Notes under the pieces: generated by a model
Seen by the model: the letters and a program-made list of their open reading frames with translations, nothing else
The model's database searches: none
Told to the model about the DNA's origin: nothing
Translations under genes and position numbers: made by a program
Virus record (IMG/VR): IMGVR_UViG_3300022920_000004
Location: 1-64,000 of that record
DNA: 64,000 nucleotides
Source of the DNA: a virus
Direction: 5' to 3' (one strand)
Part shown: piece after piece, positions 1-8,600 of the stretch
Position numbering within the stretch: position 1 is the first letter of the stretch
Layout: every line of letters starts with the position of its first letter

Positions 1-1185
1 TATGCTATTGAGGTAAATGGAACTAGTGCTTGGTTAATTGCTTGTAGCTTAAATAACATAATGAATAATGCAAGTCCTGCTGATGGTGGAACTTTCTCTA
101 ATACTTATGAAGCTACAAACATAGAGGACACTGCTCCTGTAAAAATACACATGGCTGTATTGAATACCACGGGAGATATTAGCACAGACGATATTGAAAT
201 TATTGATACTCCTACTCCTGCTCCAACTATTTTAACTAATTGGAATAAGGCAATTGACTTTAGTGGTGGTAATGAACACCTAAAGCAAGTCGCAACTGGC
301 AATGTTTATAACAATGCTTTAAGAATGGCTGGCTTAGGAGTAACTGTAGCAGCTAATAGTGATGGCTCTAAGACGAGTAACGCTAGTAATGCTAGACCTT
401 GGGCAACTGCTATTGTAGTCTCATCTGATGGTAACAACTCTAACCAGCACATCTGGAACTCAGGTGAAGGAGCTGGCACTGGAGCTGATAACATGTACCT
501 TAGAACAGACCAGTTTGGTGCGTTGATATACGGATGGGGTCGTGAAGGTACTGGCTATAACGAGCACCTGATTCTCTCAAATATGGGTGCTGGAACTTAC
601 GGTATTTATATTGCACATAGTGGAGCTAGATTCAACTCATCTGATGCTACAGCTGCTAACTTGACAGCTAACTTCCGCTTTAAGGTGATGTTTTATTCTG
701 GTGGTAGTTGGATATTCAACCCCAACCCTACCTTTGGCGGACAAGGTACATGGTTTTCTACAGGTTACAGAATGGATAGATATATTGGTGGTGACTTTAC
801 TATTGGTGGTAGAGGTGGTAACAGGAATTTTCACGGTAAAGTAGCTAGTATGGTTATAGCTACTCTAAAGGTAAATGACACTATGCCTAGTAATGCTGAG
901 ATTGAGTTAATGATAACAGACCCTAAGAAGTGGGAAGATGATTATAGAAATGGTAATACAGTAAGACAGTCTCATAGTGCTAGTGTTGTGACTTACAGTC
1001 CTCTTAGTATAACTGCTGGTTATGGTACAACTCAAATTTGGTTAATGGGAGATGGTTCTGTAGATGCTTATGCTCAAGGTATAAGAAACGAAGTTTACCC
1101 ATCAGAACAAAACTATGGTAAGCTACAATTCCAAAGTATGGTATCTAACGATATTGAGAATGTCAATATTGCAGGATTGAGTTAA
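1..1185 (+). CDS. C-terminal part of a receptor-binding/tail-fibre-type protein (5' end outside window)
   Basis: The frame is open from the first base through the ATG at 61, with no stop upstream, so that ATG is probably internal and the gene enters from the left. The visible 394 codons are rich in Gly, Asn, Ser, Thr and aromatics, with alternating polar/hydrophobic stretches. Segments such as GKVASMVIATLKVNDTMP resemble concanavalin A/laminin-G-like jelly-roll domains of phage adhesins. Placement just before the lysis genes fits a distal tail protein. GC is strikingly high: about 47% in the line at 481-540, against roughly 17% in the following holin gene, which suggests exchange of this adhesin between phages. 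No catalytic motif was seen. The receptor-binding role is inferred from composition and position, not from a recognised family. Confidence 0.55.
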   Translation, partial: YAIEVNGTSAWLIACSLNNIMNNASPADGGTFSNTYEATNIEDTAPVKIHMAVLNTTGDISTDDIEIIDTPTPAPTILTNWNKAIDFSGGNEHLKQVATGNVYNNALRMAGLGVTVAANSDGSKTSNASNARPWATAIVVSSDGNNSNQHIWNSGEGAGTGADNMYLRTDQFGALIYGWGREGTGYNEHLILSNMGAGTYGIYIAHSGARFNSSDATAANLTANFRFKVMFYSGGSWIFNPNPTFGGQGTWFSTGYRMDRYIGGDFTIGGRGGNRNFHGKVASMVIATLKVNDTMPSNAEIELMITDPKKWEDDYRNGNTVRQSHSASVVTYSPLSITAGYGTTQIWLMGDGSVDAYAQGIRNEVYPSEQNYGKLQFQSMVSNDIENVNIAGLS

Positions 1186-1209
1186 AACAATGAGAAAAAT
1201 AAAAAATAA

Positions 1210-1611
1210 ATGAAAACAAAAATGTTATTAACAAGTTTTTCCCTAGGAGCCATGTTATCAGAAGTATTAGAATCTTTTATGATTGAAAAATATCAATTTC
1301 TTGCAATATTCTTTGTGGTATTATTAGATACTACATTTGGGATATTAAAAGCTTTTAAACTTAGAAATTTTGAAACAAAAAAAACATTTAAATCTGTTTA
1401 TATGTTAGTAGGTTTTTGGGCTTTATTAGCAACGGTTTTAATTATAGAAAAAGGGTTTCCTTTTGCATCGTTTTTATCAGAATCAATATTATTACCAATA
1501 TTATTATTTCAATTGATATCAACTTTAAAAAATATGCAATTGTTAGGACTTTTAAATAATGATATATTATCAAAAATTTTATCAAATATTGATAGACATA
1601 AAGAAGTTTAA
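1210..1611 (+). CDS. Holin (phage holin family, toxin-secretion/holin-4 type)
   Basis: A 133-residue membrane protein with about three hydrophobic segments (near residues 25-48, 63-83 and 88-108) joined by short basic loops. The first helix carries the family-like DTTFGILKAF followed by KTFKSVYMLVG, matching the 'D-x-x-x-G-x-x-K/A ... S-x-K ... K' pattern of the holin_4_1 family. It would make lesions in the inner membrane and let the endolysin encoded 14 bases downstream reach peptidoglycan. The start follows an A-rich leader without a Shine-Dalgarno sequence, as elsewhere in the window. Immediate proximity to the M15 endolysin and a spanin-like gene makes the lysis assignment fairly secure. 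Confidence 0.8.
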   Translation: MKTKMLLTSFSLGAMLSEVLESFMIEKYQFLAIFFVVLLDTTFGILKAFKLRNFETKKTFKSVYMLVGFWALLATVLIIEKGFPFASFLSESILLPILLFQLISTLKNMQLLGLLNNDILSKILSNIDRHKEV

Positions 1612-1625
1612 TAATTATAAATAAT

Positions 1626-2048
1626 ATGAAAATAAATTTTGCATTATCTGAATTTAATATTACTGGCAAACCTATACCAGAAGATGTTGCTGATAAAATA
1701 TTAAAATGGCATATAAGCCCCATGCAAGAAGTTAGAAATGAATTAGGTTATTCTATATGGGCATCACAAAAAAGTGGTTATAGACCTACAACTTGGGAGA
1801 AATCAAAAGGGAGAAGTGGTAACAGTCAACACACTTTTAAAAATAAAGGTGCTGTTGATTGGACATGTAAAGATTATTCAAATAATAAAAATGAATTTTT
1901 AGAAAGTATTATTAAACACACTGATTATACAAGAATTGCTATTTATAATAGCTTTATACATTGTGATTATAAAGAAACTAATTCAGGAAAAAGAGAGTTA
2001 TATAATTCTACACCTGATAGTAAATGGGAATTTGTAAAATTTATATAA
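1626..2048 (+). CDS. Endolysin, M15-family D,D-peptidase-like (Peptidase_M15_3)
   Basis: A 140-residue soluble protein with the zinc-peptidase signature of the M15/VanY-like group: SGYR near residue 56, then SQHTFKNKGAVDW (S-x-H-x(5)-A-x-D, near residues 68-81) and FIHCDY (H-x-D, near 117-122). The first His, the Asp and the last His are the expected zinc ligands. Such enzymes cut peptide crosslinks or D-Ala bonds in peptidoglycan. There is no signal peptide, so it depends on the upstream holin. The size is typical of single-domain phage M15 lysins with no cell-wall-binding domain. Confidence 0.82.
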   Translation: MKINFALSEFNITGKPIPEDVADKILKWHISPMQEVRNELGYSIWASQKSGYRPTTWEKSKGRSGNSQHTFKNKGAVDWTCKDYSNNKNEFLESIIKHTDYTRIAIYNSFIHCDYKETNSGKRELYNSTPDSKWEFVKFI

Positions 2049-2055
2049 TTAAATA

Positions 2056-2652
2056 ATGAAAGATAACTTAAAATATATAGTAATAGGTGTTATACTAATA
2101 TTTGGTATAATAAACTTTATTAATCCTAAGATAGAATATGTAGATGTTCCTGTTAGGATAGAAGTTCCTATACCTAGTATAAAAAAAGTACATGATACAG
2201 TGTATATACCTGTTCCATATAAAGTTTTAGTTAATTCACCTGTTAATAAAAAATTATCAGATAGTTTAGATAAAGCTAATACGATTATAGATTCATTAAA
2301 AGCATATAAAGACTTTGTTATTAAAAGAAAGTATACTCAAGTATTTGATGATTCAACACAGACTATTACAGTATTTGCTGAGACAACTGGTACATTAGAT
2401 GCTTTACAGGCTAGTTATAAAACTAAACCAAGAGTTATATCATTAGATACTATAATTAAGGTTGAAATACCTGCTAGAAGTATGTTCTTTTATGGTGGTT
2501 CTATAGGATTACCTGTATTTGATAATAATACATTAAATGTCACACCAGTTTTTAAAGCTGATTTATATTTAAAGACTAAAAAAGACTTACTTATTAATCT
2601 ATCTGTTGATACAGATGGTAGAGTATGGGGTGGTTATTCTATTAAATTTTAA
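2056..2652 (+). CDS. Membrane-anchored lysis accessory protein, spanin-like
   Basis: A 198-residue protein with one N-terminal hydrophobic helix (about residues 7-23) acting as an uncleaved signal anchor. A Pro/Val-rich periplasmic stretch follows, then a likely helical segment (about 60-90). The C-terminal ~60 residues form alternating short beta strands that end in Phe, as seen in outer-membrane-inserting proteins. Coming right after holin and endolysin, it is a good candidate for the envelope-spanning, outer-membrane-disrupting component. No lipobox Cys is present, so it is not a classic o-spanin or u-spanin. The function rests on topology and position only. Confidence 0.45.
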   Translation: MKDNLKYIVIGVILIFGIINFINPKIEYVDVPVRIEVPIPSIKKVHDTVYIPVPYKVLVNSPVNKKLSDSLDKANTIIDSLKAYKDFVIKRKYTQVFDDSTQTITVFAETTGTLDALQASYKTKPRVISLDTIIKVEIPARSMFFYGGSIGLPVFDNNTLNVTPVFKADLYLKTKKDLLINLSVDTDGRVWGGYSIKF

Positions 2653-2685
2653 TTATTATAAAAATAAGTGATAAAATATTAGGAA

Positions 2686-2710
2686 TTGTAAAATATTTTT
2701 CGTACCTTTG
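2686..2710 (+). promoter_or_regulatory. Putative Bacteroidota-type promoter upstream of the exonuclease gene
   Basis: A perfect TAnnTTTG -7 box (TACCTTTG, 2703-2710) lies 24 bases before the ATG at 2735, with a TTG triplet at 2686-2688. This is the consensus used by the primary sigma factor of Bacteroides and Flavobacterium. The spacer of 14 bases is shorter than the usual 17-20, so the upstream element is uncertain. The 82-base gap holds no ORF. It would let host RNA polymerase transcribe the exonuclease and perhaps the late genes beyond. Confidence 0.55.
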
Positions 2711-2734
2711 TACCATAATAATTAAATAACATAT

Positions 2735-3667
2735 ATGAAAACTATTGAAATTAAGAATTTTTTAAAAAATAAAGTTGGATATCAGAAGGAAGGAGCTAAA
2801 CGTTTAAGAAAGCACCTAATAAAAAAAGGATATCAAACTACGGTTGAACAATGTAGAATTGCTTTACGAGAAGTAAGACAAGAAGCTAAACAACCTAAAG
2901 ATGAAATTATCAACCCATTAAAAGTTCTTATATATGATATAGAGACTTCTTATAATATTGTAAAATCTTGGAGAGTAGGTTATAAACTTAATATCAATCC
3001 TTCAGATATTTTAGAAGAACGTAAGATAATTTGTATTTCTTATAAGTGGTCTGGTGAAGATCAAGTATATAATTTAACATGGGATAAACAACAGGATGAT
3101 AGATTTATGATTGAACAATTTATTGAAGTCCTTAATGATGCTGATCTTATAGTGGCTCACAATGGTGATCGATATGATTTAAAGTTCATTAAAACTAGAG
3201 CTATTTTTCATGGTTTACCAATGTTACTTAATTATCCTCAATTTGATACATTAAAAGTTGCTAAGAAGAAGTTTATGTTTAACTCTAATAAGTTAGATTA
3301 CATAAGTGAATTTTTAGGATTTGAAAATAAAATCAAAACTACAATGAAACTTTGGGATGATATTATATTACGTGATTGTCCTAAAGCAATGGATGAAATG
3401 GTAAAGTATTGTGATATGGATGTTATATTACTTGAAAAAGTTTATAATAAATTAGTATCATGGGAATTACCTAAAGCACATTTAGGTGTACTTAATGGAA
3501 AGAATATTCAAACATCTCCTATTACAGGAGGAATTAATCTTGAGTTAGTTAAATCAGTTACTTCACCTAGAGGAACAGTTAAGCATATAATTAAAGATTT
3601 AGATTCTAATAGGCTCTTTGAAATGAGTGCTAGTAATTATAAAAAATATCTTGAAATAAATAAATAA
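2735..3667 (+). CDS. DEDDy 3'-5' exonuclease (DnaQ/PolB-exo-like RNase H fold)
   Basis: A 310-residue protein. The nuclease core shows Exo I YDIET (Asp and Glu near residues 69-71), Exo II AHNGDRYD (near 140-147) and Exo III YCDMD (Tyr and Asp near 226-230), the DEDDy set. The N-terminal ~55 residues are basic and helical (ERLRKHL-like repeats), possibly DNA-binding. There is no polymerase domain, so it is a stand-alone exonuclease. It lies apart from the replication genes, within the late rightward arm, behind its own TACCTTTG promoter and ahead of an intrinsic terminator. It could trim DNA ends for repair, recombination or packaging. The fold is confident; the role is not. Confidence 0.75.
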   Translation: MKTIEIKNFLKNKVGYQKEGAKRLRKHLIKKGYQTTVEQCRIALREVRQEAKQPKDEIINPLKVLIYDIETSYNIVKSWRVGYKLNINPSDILEERKIICISYKWSGEDQVYNLTWDKQQDDRFMIEQFIEVLNDADLIVAHNGDRYDLKFIKTRAIFHGLPMLLNYPQFDTLKVAKKKFMFNSNKLDYISEFLGFENKIKTTMKLWDDIILRDCPKAMDEMVKYCDMDVILLEKVYNKLVSWELPKAHLGVLNGKNIQTSPITGGINLELVKSVTSPRGTVKHIIKDLDSNRLFEMSASNYKKYLEINK

Positions 3668-3675
3668 ACATAAAC

Positions 3676-3717
3676 AAACCCACATTACAATAATAATATT
3701 TGTTTTGTGGGTTTTTT
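3676..3717 (+). terminator. Intrinsic terminator after the exonuclease gene
   Basis: A 9-bp stem (AAACCCACA at 3676-3684 with TGTGGGTTT at 3706-3714) is followed by a T run to 3717. The loop is about 21 nt and contains a possible inner ACAA/TTGT pairing. It isolates the exonuclease transcript from the structural genes starting at 3733. Confidence 0.75.
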
Positions 3718-3732
3718 AATATAAACCAATAA

Positions 3733-4416
3733 ATGATTACAGCAAAATTAATCTACGATGTGCGTGAAGCACTAAAAGAATACTCAGATGATAGTGAGTT
3801 AAGTGATTCTTACATATTATATTTATATGATATAAAAAGATCTAAGTATCTTAGACAAGATATTAATAACTCACAAAGAAGTATTGATATATCAGTAGTT
3901 CAAAGTTTGTGTTTAGAACTTGAAGAAGTTAATTCAAATGAATGTGGTGTTGAATTAGGATGTGAAACTATTATTAGAACTAAACGTACTATACCAACAC
4001 CATTACAATTACATACTAAATCAGCATTAACTAGAGTTGCTCCAGCAGATAGAGTTTCAAGACCTTTTAATTTAATTACTAGGGATAAAGCTGTATACGC
4101 ATCAGGAGCACCATTTCCTAACGCTGTGTATGCATTTCTACACAATGATGGGCGTGTATATCTAAAAAGTGAAGGAAGTGCTTTAAAACTCTTAGAATGC
4201 ATTAATATAACAGGGGTTTTTGAAAATCCATTAGATTTAATTGAATATCAAACTTGTTGTTCTTGTGAAACAGCAACTTCATGTTTTGATATTGAAACTA
4301 CAGATTATCCAATACAACCTCATTATATAGATTTAATTAAAAATGAAATTGTAATGGAATTAGCTAAGTTAAAAGTTATTAAAGAAGACAAAACAAATGA
4401 TTCTGTAGATGAATAA
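3733..4416 (+). CDS. Structural neck/ring protein of crAss-like phage
   Basis: A 227-residue protein beginning with a helical segment and continuing with the stretch KRTIPTPLQLHTKSALTR, then AYASGAPFPNAVYAFLHND-like and GVFENPLDLI segments. I associate this layout with conserved crAss-like structural proteins just upstream of the tail-tube and stabilisation proteins. A pair of CxC/CCxC clusters near residues 175-186 is unusual. It starts the late structural block after the terminator at 3676-3717 and overlaps the next gene by 8 bases (ATGAATAA). The ring/connector role is inferred from order in known crAss-like virions. Confidence 0.5.
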   Translation: MITAKLIYDVREALKEYSDDSELSDSYILYLYDIKRSKYLRQDINNSQRSIDISVVQSLCLELEEVNSNECGVELGCETIIRTKRTIPTPLQLHTKSALTRVAPADRVSRPFNLITRDKAVYASGAPFPNAVYAFLHNDGRVYLKSEGSALKLLECINITGVFENPLDLIEYQTCCSCETATSCFDIETTDYPIQPHYIDLIKNEIVMELAKLKVIKEDKTNDSVDE

Positions 4417-4924
4417 AAGAAGCGAAGGTAAAATTAAATCTCATTTTGGGATGAGTGATTATTATAAATATTATAAAAATAATACAGATAATCCAGTAAG
4501 TTTATCAGTATATTCTAAAGTAATATCTACATATAATAATTCTCTCATTGATAAAGTGTTAAATGATAACTTAGAATATTTAATACCTCATATAGGTGTT
4601 AAACTAAGTATTAGGAAAGATAAACGTGAACCTAAAATAAAAGACGGTAAACTTTATATAAATAGACCTGTTGATTGGAGAGCAACTAATAGATTATGGG
4701 ATGAGGATCCTGAAGCTAAGAAAAATAAAATTAGAGTTAGATATTTAAATACACATACATCAGGTTATGTATTTAGGATACACTGTAGTAAATTTCTTAG
4801 TAGATTAAAAAACAAACACTTTTATAAATTTAAACCAAGTAGAAAATTTCAAAGAAGTTTAGCTGATAGAATTAATGATACTTCTAAAGATAAATTTGAT
4901 GCATTCTTACTACACAAAAAATAA
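4409..4924 (+). CDS. Small virion-module protein of unknown function
   Basis: A 171-residue, strongly basic protein (many Lys and Arg, especially in the last 60 residues), mixed alpha/beta, with no recognised motif. Its start codon lies inside the end of the previous gene (shared ATGAATAA), so the two are probably translated together. Position between two neck proteins suggests a minor head-tail completion protein. The basic tail could contact DNA in the portal region. Function is not recognised. Confidence 0.55.
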   Translation: MNKRSEGKIKSHFGMSDYYKYYKNNTDNPVSLSVYSKVISTYNNSLIDKVLNDNLEYLIPHIGVKLSIRKDKREPKIKDGKLYINRPVDWRATNRLWDEDPEAKKNKIRVRYLNTHTSGYVFRIHCSKFLSRLKNKHFYKFKPSRKFQRSLADRINDTSKDKFDAFLLHKK

Positions 4925-4930
4925 ATAATT

Positions 4931-5662
4931 ATGTATAATGGCAAAACTCTTTCATTATCTTCTATAGTATGGAAGGTTATGAAAAACCCAATGGCATCTG
5001 ACTTATCTTATGAGGAAGCTGCAGAATTTTCACTTGAATTCATTAGATTAATAGGTGCTCCATTAGTATTTAGTGATATAATTAGTAAACCTATAGAACT
5101 TAATATGTATAAAGCTAAAGTACCTGATAACTTACTATATGTTAAAGGTATTAAATATATATGTGGTAATTGTGATGATAATTCATTTGATACTGCAATA
5201 GCTTTAACTCATGCTACAGATATATATCATTCTGGTAGCATGCCTAATGGTGTTGTTAGTCAATTTCAAGGTTACACTTATGTAATTGATAAAGGTATTG
5301 TTAAAACATCTTTAGAAGACGGTTATATAGTTATTTCTTATAAAGGATTAGCTGTAGATGAAAATGGTTATCCTTTAATACCAGATGATGAACCTTTTAA
5401 AATTGGATTAGAATATTATATTTTACATAGATATCTTGAACCAATGTATTTAATGGGTAAAATTACAGATAAAGCATTTGGTTATATTGAACAAAAAAGA
5501 CATTTTTATACTGCTAGAGCTAATAATTCATTACAGATGCCTGACGTAGATCATATGGAATCTATTATGAATGGTTTAAATAGAATTATTATTAATGATA
5601 CTGCTCAAAAGAATTTCTTTAGGACTTATGGAAGTAAAGAAAATACTAAACCATTTAAATAG
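4931..5662 (+). CDS. Tail-tubular/ring protein (P22 gp4-like candidate)
   Basis: A 243-residue protein. The central segment reads ISYKGLAVDENGYPLIPDD followed by an amphipathic helix (GLEYYILHRYLEP). This 'hydrophobic strand, D-x-x-G-x-P-x-I-P, helix' arrangement is typical of neck/tail-tubular proteins of podovirus-like phages. It sits directly before the very large stabilisation protein, the same order as tubular and stabilisation genes in crAss-like phages. It ends with TAG, one of the few in the window. It would form a ring between portal and tail. Confidence 0.55.
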   Translation: MYNGKTLSLSSIVWKVMKNPMASDLSYEEAAEFSLEFIRLIGAPLVFSDIISKPIELNMYKAKVPDNLLYVKGIKYICGNCDDNSFDTAIALTHATDIYHSGSMPNGVVSQFQGYTYVIDKGIVKTSLEDGYIVISYKGLAVDENGYPLIPDDEPFKIGLEYYILHRYLEPMYLMGKITDKAFGYIEQKRHFYTARANNSLQMPDVDHMESIMNGLNRIIINDTAQKNFFRTYGSKENTKPFK

Positions 5663-5664
5663 TT

Positions 5665-8600
5665 ATGAATAAGCAAGCAAAATTTACAGTACAAGGGATG
5701 AGTCAAGATATCAGTAAGGCTAAACATCCTAATAATCTGTCTTTTGAAAATAGGAATATTCGTATTATAAATACAGATAGTCAAAGTTCATTAGCAGTAA
5801 CTAATGAAAAAGGAAATAAATTTTTATTACAAATACCAAATCCTCAATTAGATTTAAGTAATAATCAAGTAATATATAATGATAAAGTTTTACCTTACAA
5901 TAATAAAGCTGGTAATGAAATAACTAATGGTAGTTTACCAACAGTTTCGTTAGACCAAGTTATTATAGGTAAAATTGAAACTAGACAAGGTGTTATTTTA
6001 TTTACTACAGATAATAATGGTTTTGATTGTATATGGGAAATTCCTGATTTATTATCTGACTCTAATGATATTAATTTATTATACTGTAGAAATTTAGGTT
6101 TTTCTAATCAAAATCCTATACAAGCTATATTTAATTATGAAAATGATATTATACAGAAAGTATATTGGATTGATGGTAAAGCTCAATTAAGATTTTTAAA
6201 TACAAGACATAGTATTGAGAATGGTGATTTAGAAGAGTTAATTGATTTAAATTCTAATTCAATAAATACAGTTGGTGAATATTCATTATCACAAGCTGAA
6301 TTACAAGATATTTCTGGAGGGGGTTCTCATACAGCAGGTGTAGTTCAGTATTCATATAATTTATATAAATTAAATGGTGCTCAAACTACCATAGCTCCTT
6401 TAAGTGAACAAGTTAGTTTAGATAATGGTACTACTGGTGGTGGAGCTATTAATGAAATAGTAGGTGTTACACCATCTTTAATTATACCAAATTTAGATAC
6501 TAATTACAGCCATATTAAAATTTATGCAATAAAGTATACTTCGTATAATCAATCTCCTAGTGTTAGTTTAATTGAAGATAGAATTATTGATAGTTATACT
6601 AATTATAGATTTTCAGATGATGGTAATAATGTAAGTGATTTAACTTTATCAGAGTTTATATTTCTAGGATCAAATCCTATAATACCTAAACATATTGAAT
6701 CTAAAGATAATAGATTATTTTCAGCTAATATAAAAGATACTGCTTATACTCTTGATATTGATATGAGAGCTTATAGTCATGATAACACAGGAGCTTGTAA
6801 ATTATATACAGGTAATGTTTATTATGAGAATAATCAATTAAAAGGTCCTAATCAAACTTTTTCAGCAGGAACAGCCATTACTAATTATAATTATTTAGAA
6901 ACTGCTGATGCTATAAATCCTGATTACAATAAATATAAATATCAAAAAAATGGTTCTACTATAGGAGGTGAGGGTAAATTTATTAAATATGAAATATTAC
7001 AAAAATCATTTACTAGTGTTAAATATTTAAAGTTTTTAAAAGACGAAGAAATTTATAGATATGGAATTCAATTTTATAATGTATTAGGACAATATACAGA
7101 TGTTAAATGGATTGCAGATCATAAAGCACCATCAGGTAATTTAGAAGGTAATTATAATACTTTAAAAGTGACTATTAATGAAGTAGCTTTTAATAATTAT
7201 ATTAATGGGTTAAACTTACCAAATGATAAAAAACCTGTTGGTTATAAAATTGTTAGAGCTGAAAGAGATATTAGAGATAGAACTATATTATGTCAAGGTA
7301 GTTTAACTGGTATGATGGTTCAAACCGACCAAAGAGTTGATGAATACCAATATTGGAATATTGAGGAAAATAGAAAGAATCAAAGCTTACTTGAAGTTAA
7401 AATTCCAATACCAATAAGCAGAGGTTTTATTAATTTACCAAATGAAACATCTATATTTCCTACTAAGAATTTAATACAAATGAATGAAGGTAGGGATGAA
7501 AATAGTGATGAAATATATAGAGATAATGCTACTGGAAAGAAAACTCAACAATCATGGCAATATACTAAAATGATGCAAATGCATTCTCCAGATGTATTAT
7601 TTAATACTGGATTATCTTTTGGGAATGGTTTAAAATTGAAAGTGAAAGGTATATCTTTACATACAACTACTAACAATTGGTTTCAAAGTATTGTTAATTC
7701 TTCTAGTACTATAAATAGTACTTTTGTAAGTACTGATGTAGATGATATTAATATAAAAGATAAACCTTGGGGTATAATTGGACCAGTTGATAGAGGTGGT
7801 GATGACGATTTAACAAATCAAATTTTATATAATAGACAATATAAAGGATTTACTCCACTTACCACAACGTTAGAACCTCGTTCTATATTTCGTACTCCTG
7901 AAGTAACAGAAAGAGGTCAAGGAACAACTTCTTATGCGGGGGATTCTAATTTTAGATATAACAATTCATTAAAAAGTCTAATATCAGATAATCAAGTTGA
8001 CCCTACAAATCCATCTATTAAAACTGTTAATAGTTTAGGTGTAAAATGTCTTACTATAGTGGAAGGTATTGATACAATAGAAGAAAAGGATAGAAAAACT
8101 TTAGAAGGACTTATAGCTGGAACTAATTTATCTGGAACTAATGGGTTAATACTTAGTGAAGTAATTAAACCTACATCTTATATATATGAAGGTGGAATAT
8201 ATGGTGGTAATTCTATTGAAGATAAAGCTGTAACAACTTATACAGAAATAGGTGTTTATAATGATATAACTACTTATGTTACTCAAATAGATTCTCCTGG
8301 TGATACATTTGTACAAACATTTAATTTAGGAAGAATTTTAAAAGATGATACTTCTATTTTAAATAAAGAAACTATACAACTTAGTGAAACTATTGAATTT
8401 AATGTTGAAACAACTATTAATTTATTAAATAGAAATGATTTATCATTGTTTAGTTGGGATAATAAATTTCAACCTCGTTATGATGAATATCATGAATATA
8501 ATAGAGTTTATAGTCAAACATCTAATTTAATATTCCGTGCTACAGATAGTTCTTCATTTAAACCTGTAAGTAATTTTGATACTAGAATAATATCATCTAA

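Noticed and set aside
1190-1213. Seven-codon ORF ending in the holin start (ATGA overlap)
   Set aside because: Too short and too A-rich to separate from chance; could be a leader peptide, but nothing supports it.
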